A stretch of 64,000 nucleotides of DNA from Campylobacter coli. Its GTDB lineage: Bacteria > Campylobacterota > Campylobacteria > Campylobacterales > Campylobacteraceae. Where the stretch lies: NCBI GenBank assembly GCA_039516895.1, contig CP154437.1, forward strand, positions 1,426,001-1,490,000. The letters run 5' to 3'. Positions 9,488 to 18,159 of this stretch are shown here, piece after piece. The notes under the pieces were generated by a model. It did not search any database. It was not told the DNA's origin and was given only the letters and a program-made list of their open reading frames with translations. A program made the position numbers and the translations under genes. Position 1 is the first letter of the stretch; each line of letters starts with the position of its first letter.

Positions 9488-10657
9488 TTACCCTTCAATA
9501 ACATGTCCTACAAATTTAGAATAATTATCAAGCACAAGCCCACCTTTTCTAAAGCCCAAGCCACAACCCTCATAAGCAAAGAAAACGCCTGCTTGATAAT
9601 ATTCATTATCATGTGAGTTAAATTCTACATATTCTTGATAAATGTTTTTATTGTTTCCATAAGGACCTACATTCTCATGTAAAATTTTACCTTCTTTGAT
9701 TATACTAATATTTGCCCCTTCTCTACCAAAAACAGGTTTTTTCACATAGTCTTTTCCTTCTAAAGGAGTATCTCGTGTTTCTAAAAGTAATGGGTGATTT
9801 GGAAAAAGCTCCCATAAAATTTTTAAAATTCCCTTAGACTGAAATAAAAGTGTATAAGCAGGATTTAAAATAATAGCTTTTTGATTTCTCATAATCTGTG
9901 TTAAAAGCATGGCAAGCTCGCCTTCTTCTATGGCTATATCCTCCCAAGGAACGAGTTTAAACCAATATTCATAATTTACACCCTCTTTAAAAATTCCTTC
10001 TTCGCTAAATTCAACCTCATCTACAAAGGAAAAATCAGTTTGAAATCCTGCTTCATTTGCGATATGAGCAAGTAATTTTGTAGTGATTTCCTCCTCTTTA
10101 CTTCCTGCCACACTTGAAAAAAGAATTTTCCATCCTTGATAATACTCTTCAAAACCTTGAGTATCCTCCTCAAGAGTGATCAATCTTTTAAAATTATCCA
10201 TTAAACTTTCATAAATACTATTAAATTGTTTACTTTCATCCATACCATTTTGCTTTAAAATCGCCCATTGCAAGATCGCACTTTCAAAAAGAGCAGTTGG
10301 GGTATCTGCATTAAATTCTATAAGCTTTATAGGTTTACCATCAAGACCACCTGCTAAATCAAAACGACCATATAAATGCCAATGCACTTCATTTTCCCAA
10401 CTCATTTTAATAGCGTCAATAAGATTAAAAGGAATTCCAAGCTCATCAAAACGATTATTATCTATAACATTTTGCGCTGCAGCTACAAACATATCATAAA
10501 GCTCATTCACTGCTTCATAATAAGCATTAGCTTCATTTTCACTTACACATACTAACTTATCACTTATATAATCACTTCCATCTTCATCACTATGCCATGA
10601 AAATCCTATACTTTCTAAATAATCTTTTTGAAGTTTTTCAACCTGTACTACTCTCAT
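9488..10657 (-). CDS. ATP-grasp amide ligase, glutathionylspermidine synthase family
   Basis: A 389-residue protein matching the synthetase domain of glutathionylspermidine synthase (YgiC/YjfC type, about the same length), without the amidase domain of E. coli Gss. Visible features are the WHLYGRFDLAGG and EFNADTPTALFE segments (near 93-130) and the ATP-grasp end VKKPVFGREGANI (near 306). Such enzymes form an amide bond from a carboxylate and an amine. No spermidine-conjugating activity can be assumed. It follows a Ser/Gly-tailed lipoprotein gene by nine bases, echoing the YgiB-YgiC pairing of enterobacteria. Counterpart of C. jejuni Cj0372. Confidence 0.87.
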   Translation of the reverse strand: MRVVQVEKLQKDYLESIGFSWHSDEDGSDYISDKLVCVSENEANAYYEAVNELYDMFVAAAQNVIDNNRFDELGIPFNLIDAIKMSWENEVHWHLYGRFDLAGGLDGKPIKLIEFNADTPTALFESAILQWAILKQNGMDESKQFNSIYESLMDNFKRLITLEEDTQGFEEYYQGWKILFSSVAGSKEEEITTKLLAHIANEAGFQTDFSFVDEVEFSEEGIFKEGVNYEYWFKLVPWEDIAIEEGELAMLLTQIMRNQKAIILNPAYTLLFQSKGILKILWELFPNHPLLLETRDTPLEGKDYVKKPVFGREGANISIIKEGKILHENVGPYGNNKNIYQEYVEFNSHDNEYYQAGVFFAYEGCGLGFRKGGLVLDNYSKFVGHVIEG

Positions 10658-10666
10658 CTTTTCTCC

Positions 10667-11269
10667 TTAAGATCCAAAAGAAGAACTTGAAGATGATTTA
10701 GAACCACCACCGAAAAATCCTGATTTTGAAGCACTTGAAGCAGAGCCTGCTGTACCTGCTTTATTAAAGCTATTAACACTTCTTTGATAAGCACTTTGAT
10801 TTGAAAAAGCACCTCGTTGTTGATTAGCAAAATTTTGATTATTAAAAAGTTTAGAGCCTATCCAGCTACCCAAAATCGCACCTGCAGCACTTGCAAGTAA
10901 AGTTTCTCCTAAGCTCAATCCTCCACTACTGATTTGACCACCCTCTTTAGTCAAATTTGAAGTCCCATTATCAATCTTAGCTGCTTCTTCTTTGATGAGT
11001 GCATCCATTTCTTCTTTGCTTAATACTCTTTCTGTACCATTAATATCTTTTAAAACAACCCTAGTTTCATCACTTGGAAATTGATCTTTGATTTTATATT
11101 GACCTGGGGCAATTTCTTCAATGATAACAAAAGCTCCTTGAGCATTTGCTGCTTGATTTAAAGTATCGCTATTATCATTGCTACCTCCACATCCTACTAA
11201 AGCTCCACCTGCAACAGCTGTAAGGCCACTTATCATACCAATTTGGATAATTTTTTTAATTTTTTTCAT
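10667..11269 (-). CDS. UPF0323-type lipoprotein with Ser/Gly-rich tail
   Basis: A 200-residue lipoprotein. The ATG at 11269 is chosen because GAGGATC lies about seven bases before it and the signal peptide begins there (KKIKKIIQIG), ending in lipobox LVGC. An in-frame codon at 11323 would add an implausible 18-residue lead. The middle holds a short hydrophobic LASAAGAILGSWIG stretch, and the C-terminus is low-complexity Ser/Gly/Phe (GGGSKSSSSSSFGS). It is the first gene of a seven-gene operon and pairs with an ATP-grasp ligase. Counterpart of C. jejuni Cj0371; function unknown. Confidence 0.82.
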   Translation of the reverse strand: MKKIKKIIQIGMISGLTAVAGGALVGCGGSNDNSDTLNQAANAQGAFVIIEEIAPGQYKIKDQFPSDETRVVLKDINGTERVLSKEEMDALIKEEAAKIDNGTSNLTKEGGQISSGGLSLGETLLASAAGAILGSWIGSKLFNNQNFANQQRGAFSNQSAYQRSVNSFNKAGTAGSASSASKSGFFGGGSKSSSSSSFGS

Positions 11270-11313
11270 AGTCTTGATCCTCAAATGAGATTTGGAATTT
11301 ATTTTTTGATAAA

Positions 11314-11319
11314 ATTCTA
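11314..11319 (-). promoter_or_regulatory. Probable -10 of the lipoprotein/ligase operon
   Basis: On the minus strand TAGAAT stands 44 bases before the start codon, downstream of a T-rich stretch, as in Campylobacter sigma-70 promoters that lack a -35 box. A T-rich, gene-free stretch separates it from the rpsU terminator. Confidence 0.4.
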
Positions 11320-11445
11320 ACAAAAAATAATCAATTAAATCTTACAAAAATGAAAATATTTTAAAGAAACAAAACGCAAACTTAATATATATAAAATAAA
11401 ACTAGGATTTTAAAACAAAGTAATTTTATAACGAAATTATTAGGA

Positions 11446-11466
11446 TAAAAAGCCCTTTCGGGCTTT
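11446..11466 (-). terminator. rpsU terminator
   Basis: AAAGCCC and GGGCTTT form a 7-bp stem with a 4-base loop. On the minus strand it is followed by T-rich sequence, four bases past the rpsU stop codon: a classic intrinsic terminator. Confidence 0.8.
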
Positions 11467-11469
11467 GGG

Positions 11470-11682
11470 TTAAAGTCTTGACTCGTAGCGTCTAAGCATA
11501 TAAAGTCTTTTAAGCATTTTCTTACGAGCTGAAATTTTTTGTTTTTTACGAATTTCAGTCATAGGCTCAAAAAATCTTCTTGCTCTTACTTCAGTAACAA
11601 CTAGATTTCTATCTACTTGTTTTTTGAACTTACGATACGCTTCGTCAAAAGACTCGTTAGGATGTACCTTGATTCCTGGCAC
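11470..11682 (-). CDS. rpsU: Ribosomal protein bS21
   Basis: Small-subunit protein S21, 70 residues, very basic, with [20 protein letters not shown] at the start and [18 protein letters not shown]-type end. GTG at 11682 is preferred because it gives the usual length, [13 protein letters not shown] codons at 11691 and 11694 are also in frame and would add three or four residues. GGTGGTGAGG just upstream can serve as the ribosome-binding site. Monocistronic, with its own promoter and terminator. Confidence 0.92.
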   Translation of the reverse strand: MPGIKVHPNESFDEAYRKFKKQVDRNLVVTEVRARRFFEPMTEIRKKQKISARKKMLKRLYMLRRYESRL

Positions 11683-11724
11683 TATCCTCACCACCTTTCT
11701 GTGTAAATTTTTGTTGTGAATTAT

Positions 11725-11730
11725 GATTAT
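11725..11730 (-). promoter_or_regulatory. rpsU -10 box
   Basis: A perfect TATAAT on the minus strand, 42 bases upstream of the chosen rpsU start, in the spacer shared with the divergent ccoG promoter. Confidence 0.6.
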
Positions 11731-11791
11731 AGAACATTTCTTATTAATCCAAACTTAGAAAGCATTTAAAAATTGTTTTAGTTTTTTGGGC

Positions 11792-11797
11792 TATAAT
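11792..11797 (+). promoter_or_regulatory. ccoG -10 box
   Basis: TATAAT preceded by a T-run and GGGC, 30 bases before the ccoG ATG. No -35 element is evident, as is usual in Campylobacter. Confidence 0.6.
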
Positions 11798-11827
11798 CGT
11801 AATTACTAATTTTTTACGAGGTTTTTT

Positions 11828-13204
11828 ATGGAAAATCATATCACCAACTATACTAAAAAGCGTTATTTTACATATTTAGTTGCAACAATTGTAATATTTT
11901 GTTTACCTTTTGTTACAATTAATGGAAACCATTTCTTTTTATTGAGTTTTGATCATTCCAAACTGAATCTATTTTTTATTTCATTTTCAACTCAAGAATT
12001 ATATCTTATGCCTTTTTTACTTATTTTTCTTTTTTTATTTATATTTTTTATAACTACTTTGGGAGGAAGAATTTGGTGTGCTTGGAGCTGTCCTCAAACT
12101 ATTTTTAGGGTGATTTATAGAGATATTATCCAAACTAAGCTTTTAAAAATTCGTAAAAATATCAACAATAAACAAAAAGAATATGAAGGGTATTATTTTA
12201 AAAAAATTATAGGTGTGATTTTATTTTATTTCATATCTTTATTAGCTGTAAGTAATTTACTTTGGTATTTTGTTCCGCCTGAAGATTTCTTTGCTTATAT
12301 ACAAAATCCTGGCGAACATTTGCTTTTGCTTGGTATTTTATTTTGTGCAAGTTTATTTTTAACCTTAGATATTACCTATTTAGCAGAAAAATTTTGTATT
12401 TATGTATGTCCTTATGCAAGAGTTCAATCCGTAATGTTTGATCGCGATACCATGCAAGTGATTTATGATGAAAAACGCGGAGGAGTGATTTATGATGGAC
12501 ATACCAAACTTTATAAAAAACCACCTGAAGGTGAATGCATAGGTTGTGAGGCCTGTGTAAGTATTTGTCCTACCCATATAGACATACGCAAAGGCATGCA
12601 ACTTGAATGTATCAATTGTTTAGAATGCGCTGATGCCTGTTCTAAAGTGCAAAGCAAATTTAACAGACCAAGTTTGATTAATTGGACTAGCATAAAAGCC
12701 ATAGAAACACGCAAAAAAGTAAATTATTTCCGCTTTAGAACCATTGCTTATTTTATTGTTCTTTTAATTGCTTTGATTGCTTTGATAATCATGGGTAGCA
12801 AAAAAGAAAATATGCTTTTAAATATCAATCGTAGCAGTGAGCTTTATCAAATTTCACACACTCACAAGGGTATAGAAATTTCAAATGCGTATACTTTTTT
12901 GTTTCAAAATACTGATTCTAAAACTCATGAATATTATTTTGAAGCCAGCTTAGAAGGCGTTGATAATGGCATAGAAATCATTCGTCCAAGCAAAGCTTTT
13001 ACATTAAAAGCAGGAGAGCAAGCTAAGAAAATTGTTGTAATAAAAGCTACTAAAAAACTGGCTGATAATGATCAAAAAGATGTGATTTTTCCACTTCACA
13101 TCAAAGCCTATGCCAAAGATAATAAAGAGATTGTCATTTTTAGAGAAAGCATTTTTGTTTATCCTAAAAGCACGATTTTAAAGGGGTATAATGAATCCAA
13201 ATAA
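11828..13204 (+). CDS. ccoG: Cytochrome c oxidase accessory protein CcoG (membrane 4Fe-4S ferredoxin)
   Basis: A 458-residue membrane iron-sulfur protein of the CcoG/RdxA/FixG family, which acts in copper handling during cbb3-type oxidase assembly. Four to five membrane helices fall at about 17-35, 56-80, 125-150, 160-180 and 305-325. WCAWSCPQTIFR lies near 90. Two 4Fe-4S motifs follow: CIGCEACVSICP near 237 and CINCLECADACS near 260. The C-terminal 120 residues form a FixG-like Ig domain. No ccoNOQP genes are nearby. The end overlaps cmeR by 14 bases. Counterpart of C. jejuni Cj0369c. Confidence 0.9.
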   Translation: MENHITNYTKKRYFTYLVATIVIFCLPFVTINGNHFFLLSFDHSKLNLFFISFSTQELYLMPFLLIFLFLFIFFITTLGGRIWCAWSCPQTIFRVIYRDIIQTKLLKIRKNINNKQKEYEGYYFKKIIGVILFYFISLLAVSNLLWYFVPPEDFFAYIQNPGEHLLLLGILFCASLFLTLDITYLAEKFCIYVCPYARVQSVMFDRDTMQVIYDEKRGGVIYDGHTKLYKKPPEGECIGCEACVSICPTHIDIRKGMQLECINCLECADACSKVQSKFNRPSLINWTSIKAIETRKKVNYFRFRTIAYFIVLLIALIALIIMGSKKENMLLNINRSSELYQISHTHKGIEISNAYTFLFQNTDSKTHEYYFEASLEGVDNGIEIIRPSKAFTLKAGEQAKKIVVIKATKKLADNDQKDVIFPLHIKAYAKDNKEIVIFRESIFVYPKSTILKGYNESK

Positions 13205-13826
13205 AGCACCTTCTAAAAAAGTTTTAGCAAGAAGAGAAAAGATTAAAAATGTTGCTTTTGATCTATTTTTAACCAAAGGTTTTCAAGAAACTAGCTTAAG
13301 TGATATTATTAAATTATCGGGCGGTTCGTATTCTAATATTTATGATAGTTTTCATAGTAAAGAAGGTTTATTTTTTGAAATTTTAGATGATGTTTGCAAA
13401 AAACATTTTGATTTGATAGCCTCCCAAACTCAAACCATTAAAAATGAAAATTTAAAGGAATTTTTAACCTCTTTTGGGCTTACTTTTGTTGATATTTTCA
13501 ATCAAGTCCAAACTGTTGCCTTTGGTAAAATTATTTTTTCTCAAGTTTATGATAAACATAAGCATGTTAAAAATTGGATTGAAAATAATCAGAAAATTTT
13601 CTCCTATAGCATACTTATAGAACTTTTTAAAAAACAAAATAGTAGCTATATTTCAAATAATGCTCAAAAACTTGCTGTGCTTTTTTGCGCTATGTTAAGA
13701 GAGCCTTATCATAGCTTAAATGTTTTAGCTGATACTCCTTTAATGAGTGAACAAGAACAAAAAGAACATGTAGATTTTATTGTCAATATATTTTTAAAAG
13801 GAATTGAAAATAAAACTTCAATTTAA
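13191..13826 (+). CDS. cmeR: TetR-family repressor CmeR
   Basis: CmeR represses cmeABC by binding an inverted repeat in the cmeR-cmeA spacer; bile salts relieve repression in C. jejuni. The 211-residue protein has an N-terminal helix-turn-helix (LSDIIKLSGGSYSNIYDSF, about residues 36-54) and a helical ligand domain. It starts inside ccoG, so part of its expression may come from ccoG read-through. The identity rests on the fold plus the adjacent cmeABC genes and operator. It probably also controls other promoters, as in C. jejuni. Confidence 0.93.
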   Translation: MNPNKAPSKKVLARREKIKNVAFDLFLTKGFQETSLSDIIKLSGGSYSNIYDSFHSKEGLFFEILDDVCKKHFDLIASQTQTIKNENLKEFLTSFGLTFVDIFNQVQTVAFGKIIFSQVYDKHKHVKNWIENNQKIFSYSILIELFKKQNSSYISNNAQKLAVLFCAMLREPYHSLNVLADTPLMSEQEQKEHVDFIVNIFLKGIENKTSI

Positions 13827-13862
13827 TTAAGTAAATGTAAAAATTATTAACCAAATTTGAGT

Positions 13863-13868
13863 TATAAT
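13863..13868 (+). promoter_or_regulatory. cmeABC -10 box
   Basis: TATAAT located 66 bases before the cmeA ATG and 15 bases upstream of the CmeR inverted repeat, so a bound repressor would sit at or just after the transcription start. Confidence 0.55.
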
Positions 13869-13883
13869 ACGTCTTAAAAATTT

Positions 13884-13899
13884 TGTAATAAATATTACA
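13884..13899 (+). promoter_or_regulatory. CmeR operator (16-bp inverted repeat)
   Basis: TGTAATA-AA-TATTACA, perfect 7-bp arms with a 2-base centre, lies between cmeR and cmeA. It is the same sequence I recall as the CmeR binding site of C. jejuni. Confidence 0.88.
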
Positions 13900-13933
13900 A
13901 TATATTTAAATTAAAAATTTTAAGGCAAAAATC

Positions 13934-15037
13934 ATGAATTCGTTTCAAAAAAATACCCTTTTACTTCTAAGCGCTTTATTTTTATTTTCCGCTTGTAGTA
14001 AGGAAGAAGCACCTCAAAAACAAATACCTCCTCAATCTGTTAGCACTATGAGTGTCAAAGCCGAAAATTTACCGCTTAGCTTTACTTATCCTGCAAAACT
14101 TGTTAGTGATTATGATGTCATCATCAAACCTCAAGTAAGCGGTGTTATTGTAGAAAAACTTTTCAAAGCAGGTGATTTAATTAAAAAAGGACAAACTCTT
14201 TTTATTATTGAACAAGATAAATTTAAAGCAAGTGTAAATTCAGCCTATGGAAAGGCTTTAATGGCTAGAGCAAATTTTGATAATGCTAGTAAAGATTATA
14301 ACCGCTCAAAAACTCTTTACAACAAAGGTGCAATCTCTCAAAAAGAATACGATAGTGCCTTAGCAAATTTTAATAATACAAAAGCAAATCTCACTAGCGC
14401 TAGAGCAGACTTAGAAAATGCACGCATTGATTTAGCTTATACTGAAATTAAAGCTCCTTTTGATGGTATTGTAGGAGATGCTTTAATCAATATAGGAGAT
14501 TATGTTAATTCCTCTTCAACCGAACTCGTAAGAATTACAAACCTCAATCCAATCTATGCGGATTTTTACATTTCAGATACAGATAAACTCAATATCGTTC
14601 GCAATACTCAAGATGGAAAATGGGATTTAAGCAATATCTATGCAGATTTAAATCTTAATGGAGAAGTAGTTAAAGGCAAACTTTATTTTATAGATTCAGT
14701 CATTGATGCAGATAGTGGAACAGTAAAAGCTAAAGCAATTTTTGACAATAATGACTCTACTCTTTTGCCAGGTGCCTTTGCAACAATTACTTCAAATGGT
14801 TTTATCCAAAAAAATGGATTTAAAATTCCTCAAATTGCAATCAAGCAAGATCAAAACGAGGTTTATGTTTTTCTTTTAAAAGAAGGTAAGGTTGCTAAAG
14901 CTCCTGTGCATATAAGCTATCAAGATAATGAATATGCTGTTATCGATAAAGGGCTACAAAATGGAGATAAAATCATTTTGGATAACTTTAAAAAAATTAG
15001 ACTAGGTAGCGAAGTTAAAGAAGTTGGAGCACAATAA
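13934..15037 (+). CDS. cmeA: Multidrug efflux periplasmic adaptor CmeA
   Basis: The membrane-fusion lipoprotein of the CmeABC RND pump, 367 residues. It has a lipoprotein signal with lipobox FSAC (Cys21), then the paired lipoyl/barrel-sandwich halves (IIKPQVSGVIVEKLF near 68 and IDLAYTEIKAPFDGIVGD near 170) flanking an alpha-hairpin, and the beta-barrel and membrane-proximal domains to the end. It links CmeB to CmeC. The stop overlaps the cmeB start. The sequence reads as noticeably diverged from my memory of C. jejuni CmeA, suggesting C. coli. Confidence 0.95.
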   Translation: MNSFQKNTLLLLSALFLFSACSKEEAPQKQIPPQSVSTMSVKAENLPLSFTYPAKLVSDYDVIIKPQVSGVIVEKLFKAGDLIKKGQTLFIIEQDKFKASVNSAYGKALMARANFDNASKDYNRSKTLYNKGAISQKEYDSALANFNNTKANLTSARADLENARIDLAYTEIKAPFDGIVGDALINIGDYVNSSSTELVRITNLNPIYADFYISDTDKLNIVRNTQDGKWDLSNIYADLNLNGEVVKGKLYFIDSVIDADSGTVKAKAIFDNNDSTLLPGAFATITSNGFIQKNGFKIPQIAIKQDQNEVYVFLLKEGKVAKAPVHISYQDNEYAVIDKGLQNGDKIILDNFKKIRLGSEVKEVGAQ

Positions 15038-18000
15038 TGTTTTCTAAATTTTTTATCGAAAGACCTATTTTTGCTTCTGTTGTAGCTATTATCATCTCTT
15101 TGGCTGGAGCTATTGGACTTGTAAATTTGCCCATAGAACAATACCCATCCTTAACTCCTCCTACAGTTAAAGTAAGCGCAACCTACACGGGTGCGGATGC
15201 TCAAACCATTGCCACAACAGTTGCAAACCCTATCGAAGATGCAATTAATGGTGCTGATAATATGATATATATGGATTCGACTTCAAGTTCCTCAGGAACC
15301 ATGAATTTAACCGTGTATTTTAATATCGGTACAGATCCTGATCAAGCAACCATAGATGTTAACAATAGAATTTCAGCCGCAACTGCAAAAATGCCCGATG
15401 AAGTAAAAAAACTGGGCGTTACAGTTAGAAAAACCTCTTCTACAACACTTGCTGCTATCTCTATGTATTCAAGCAATGGTTCAATGAGTGCAGTGGATGT
15501 ATATAATTACATTACTTTAAATATTTTAGATGAATTAAAAAGGGTTCCAGGCGTTGGAGATGCTAACGCTATAGGAAATCGTAATTATTCTTTAAGAATT
15601 TGGCTCAAACCTGATTTATTAAATAAATTTGGTGCAACAGCTACTGATGTTATCGCAGCCGTCAATGATCAAAATGCTCAATATGCCACAGGTAAAATCG
15701 GCGAAGAGCCCTTGACTCAAAAATCACCTTATGTTTATTCTATCACCATGCAAGGAAGATTGCAAAGCCCTAGTGAATTTGAAAATATTATCCTAAGAAC
15801 AAACGAAGATGGTTCTTTTTTAAGATTAAAAGATGTAGCAGATATTGAGATAGGCTCTCAACAATATAAATCTCAAGGGCGATTAAACGGAAATGATGCG
15901 GTTCCAATTATGATCAATCTTCAATCAGGAGCAAATGCACTCAATACAGCAAAGCTTGTAGAAGCTAAAATGCAAGAACTATCAAAAAGCTTTCCCGAAG
16001 GTTTAGAATATAAAATTCCATACGATACAACTAAATTTGTTATCGAGTCTATTAAAGAAGTTATAAAAACCTTTGTTGAAGCGTTGATTTTGGTTATTAT
16101 TGTTATGTATATGTTCTTAAAAAATTTCCGCTCAACACTCATTCCTATGATAGCCGTTCCTGTTTCATTACTAGGAACTTTTGCGGGACTTTATTTATTA
16201 GGATTTAGTATAAATCTTTTAACATTATTTGCCCTGATACTAGCCATAGGTATAGTCGTAGATGATGCTATTATTGTGGTTGAAAATATAGATAGAATTT
16301 TACACGAAGATGAAAATATCAGCGTTAAAGATGCAGCCATTCAAGCAATGCAAGAAGTAAGCTCACCTGTAATTTCGATTGTCCTTGTACTTTGTGCTGT
16401 TTTTATACCTGTATCTTTTATTTCAGGCTTTGTGGGAGAAATTCAAAAACAATTTGCACTCACCTTAGCTATATCTGTGACCATATCAGGTTTTGTAGCC
16501 CTTACTTTAACACCTTCTTTATGTGCACTCTTTTTAAGACGCAATGAAAGCAAGCCTTTTTATATTGTTCAAAAATTTAATGATTTCTTTGACTGGAGCA
16601 CTTCTATATTTAGTGCAGGCGTTGCTTATATGCTTAAAAGAACCATTCGTTTTGTTTTGATTTTCTGTATCATGCTCGGAGCAATTTTTTATCTTTATAA
16701 ACAAGTTCCTGGCTCTTTGGTTCCTGAAGAAGATCAAGGTTTAATGATAGGTATTATCAACCTTCCTTCGGCTTCAGCTCTACACAGAACGATCTCGGAA
16801 GTTGACTCTATGAGTCAAGAAATTCTAAAAACCAATGGCGTAAAAGATGCTATGGCTATGATAGGTTTTGATTTATTTACAAGCTCACTTAAAGAAAATG
16901 CCGCTGCAATGTTTATAGGGCTTGAAGATTGGAAAGATAGAAATGTAAGCGCTGATGAAATCATCATGGAGCTTAATAAAAAATTTGCTCCTGATCGCAA
17001 TGCTGCAAGTGTATTTAGAGGATTACCTCCTATACCTGGGCTAAGTATCACGGGTGGTTTTGAAATGTATGTGCAAAATAAAAGCGGAAAAAGTTACGAT
17101 CAAATTCAAGAAGATGTAAATAAACTTGTAGCAGCAGCCAATCAAAGAGAGGAATTATATGGGGTTCGAACTACTCTTGATACGAGCTTTCCTCAATATA
17201 AACTCATCATTGATAGAGATAAACTAAAGCATTTTAATTTAAATATGCAAGATGTTTTCAGTACAATGAATGCAACCATCGGAACATATTATGTTAATGA
17301 TTTTACTATGCTTGGTAAAAATTTTCAAGTCAATATTCGCGCAAAAGGAGATTTTATAAATACCCAAAATGCATTGAAAAATATTTTTGTGCGCTCAAAT
17401 GATGGAAAAATGATACCACTTGACTCTTTCTTAACTCTACAAAGAAGTTCAGGGCCAGATGATGTAAAACGTTTTAATATTTTCCCAGCAGCACAAATAC
17501 AAGGACAACCTGCTCCAGGATACACTTCAGGACAAGCCATAGAAGCGATTTCCCAAGTAGCACAAGAAACTTTAAGTGATGATTACTCTATAGCTTGGAG
17601 TGGTTCAGCCTATCAAGAAGTTTCAAGCAAGGGAACAGGGAGCTATGCCTTTGCTTTGGGTATGGTGTTTGTATTCTTAATCTTAGCAGCACAATATGAA
17701 AGATGGCTTATACCTTTAGCTGTTGTTACAGCTGTACCTTTTGCCGTTTTTGGTTCGTTTTTACTTGTATACTTAAGAGGATTTACTAATGATATATATT
17801 TTCAAACCGGACTCTTGCTTTTAATTGGACTTTCAGCTAAGAATGCTATTTTGATCGTTGAATTTGCTATGGAAGAACGCTTTAAGAAAGGTAAGAAAAT
17901 ATTTGATGCAACTATCGCAGCTGCAAAACTTCGCTTTAGGCCGATAGTTATGACCTCTTTAGCTTTTACTTTTGGGGTTTTACCAATGATTTTTGCAACT

Positions 18001-18159
18001 GGAGCAGGAAGTGCTTCAAGACATTCTTTAGGGACAGGGCTTATTGGTGGAATGATAGCTGCTTCTACTTTAGCTATATTCTTTGTACCTTTATTTTTCT
18101 ATCTTTTAGAAAATTTCAACGAATGGCTAGATAAGAAAAGGGGTAAAGTTCATGAATAA
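15037..18159 (+). CDS. cmeB: RND multidrug efflux transporter CmeB
   Basis: Inner-membrane proton-driven RND pump of 1040 residues, exporting bile salts, fluoroquinolones, macrolides and other drugs. It has the usual two-fold repeat: helix 1 (FFIERPIFASVVAIIISLAG), a large periplasmic loop, helices 2-6, then the second half. The proton-relay Asp pair is visible in GIVVDDAIIVVEN (Asp409-Asp410), and the matching GLSAKNAILIVEF segment is in the second half. No frameshift is present. It shares TAATG with cmeA and overlaps cmeC by eight bases. Confidence 0.96.
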   Translation: MFSKFFIERPIFASVVAIIISLAGAIGLVNLPIEQYPSLTPPTVKVSATYTGADAQTIATTVANPIEDAINGADNMIYMDSTSSSSGTMNLTVYFNIGTDPDQATIDVNNRISAATAKMPDEVKKLGVTVRKTSSTTLAAISMYSSNGSMSAVDVYNYITLNILDELKRVPGVGDANAIGNRNYSLRIWLKPDLLNKFGATATDVIAAVNDQNAQYATGKIGEEPLTQKSPYVYSITMQGRLQSPSEFENIILRTNEDGSFLRLKDVADIEIGSQQYKSQGRLNGNDAVPIMINLQSGANALNTAKLVEAKMQELSKSFPEGLEYKIPYDTTKFVIESIKEVIKTFVEALILVIIVMYMFLKNFRSTLIPMIAVPVSLLGTFAGLYLLGFSINLLTLFALILAIGIVVDDAIIVVENIDRILHEDENISVKDAAIQAMQEVSSPVISIVLVLCAVFIPVSFISGFVGEIQKQFALTLAISVTISGFVALTLTPSLCALFLRRNESKPFYIVQKFNDFFDWSTSIFSAGVAYMLKRTIRFVLIFCIMLGAIFYLYKQVPGSLVPEEDQGLMIGIINLPSASALHRTISEVDSMSQEILKTNGVKDAMAMIGFDLFTSSLKENAAAMFIGLEDWKDRNVSADEIIMELNKKFAPDRNAASVFRGLPPIPGLSITGGFEMYVQNKSGKSYDQIQEDVNKLVAAANQREELYGVRTTLDTSFPQYKLIIDRDKLKHFNLNMQDVFSTMNATIGTYYVNDFTMLGKNFQVNIRAKGDFINTQNALKNIFVRSNDGKMIPLDSFLTLQRSSGPDDVKRFNIFPAAQIQGQPAPGYTSGQAIEAISQVAQETLSDDYSIAWSGSAYQEVSSKGTGSYAFALGMVFVFLILAAQYERWLIPLAVVTAVPFAVFGSFLLVYLRGFTNDIYFQTGLLLLIGLSAKNAILIVEFAMEERFKKGKKIFDATIAAAKLRFRPIVMTSLAFTFGVLPMIFATGAGSASRHSLGTGLIGGMIAASTLAIFFVPLFFYLLENFNEWLDKKRGKVHE

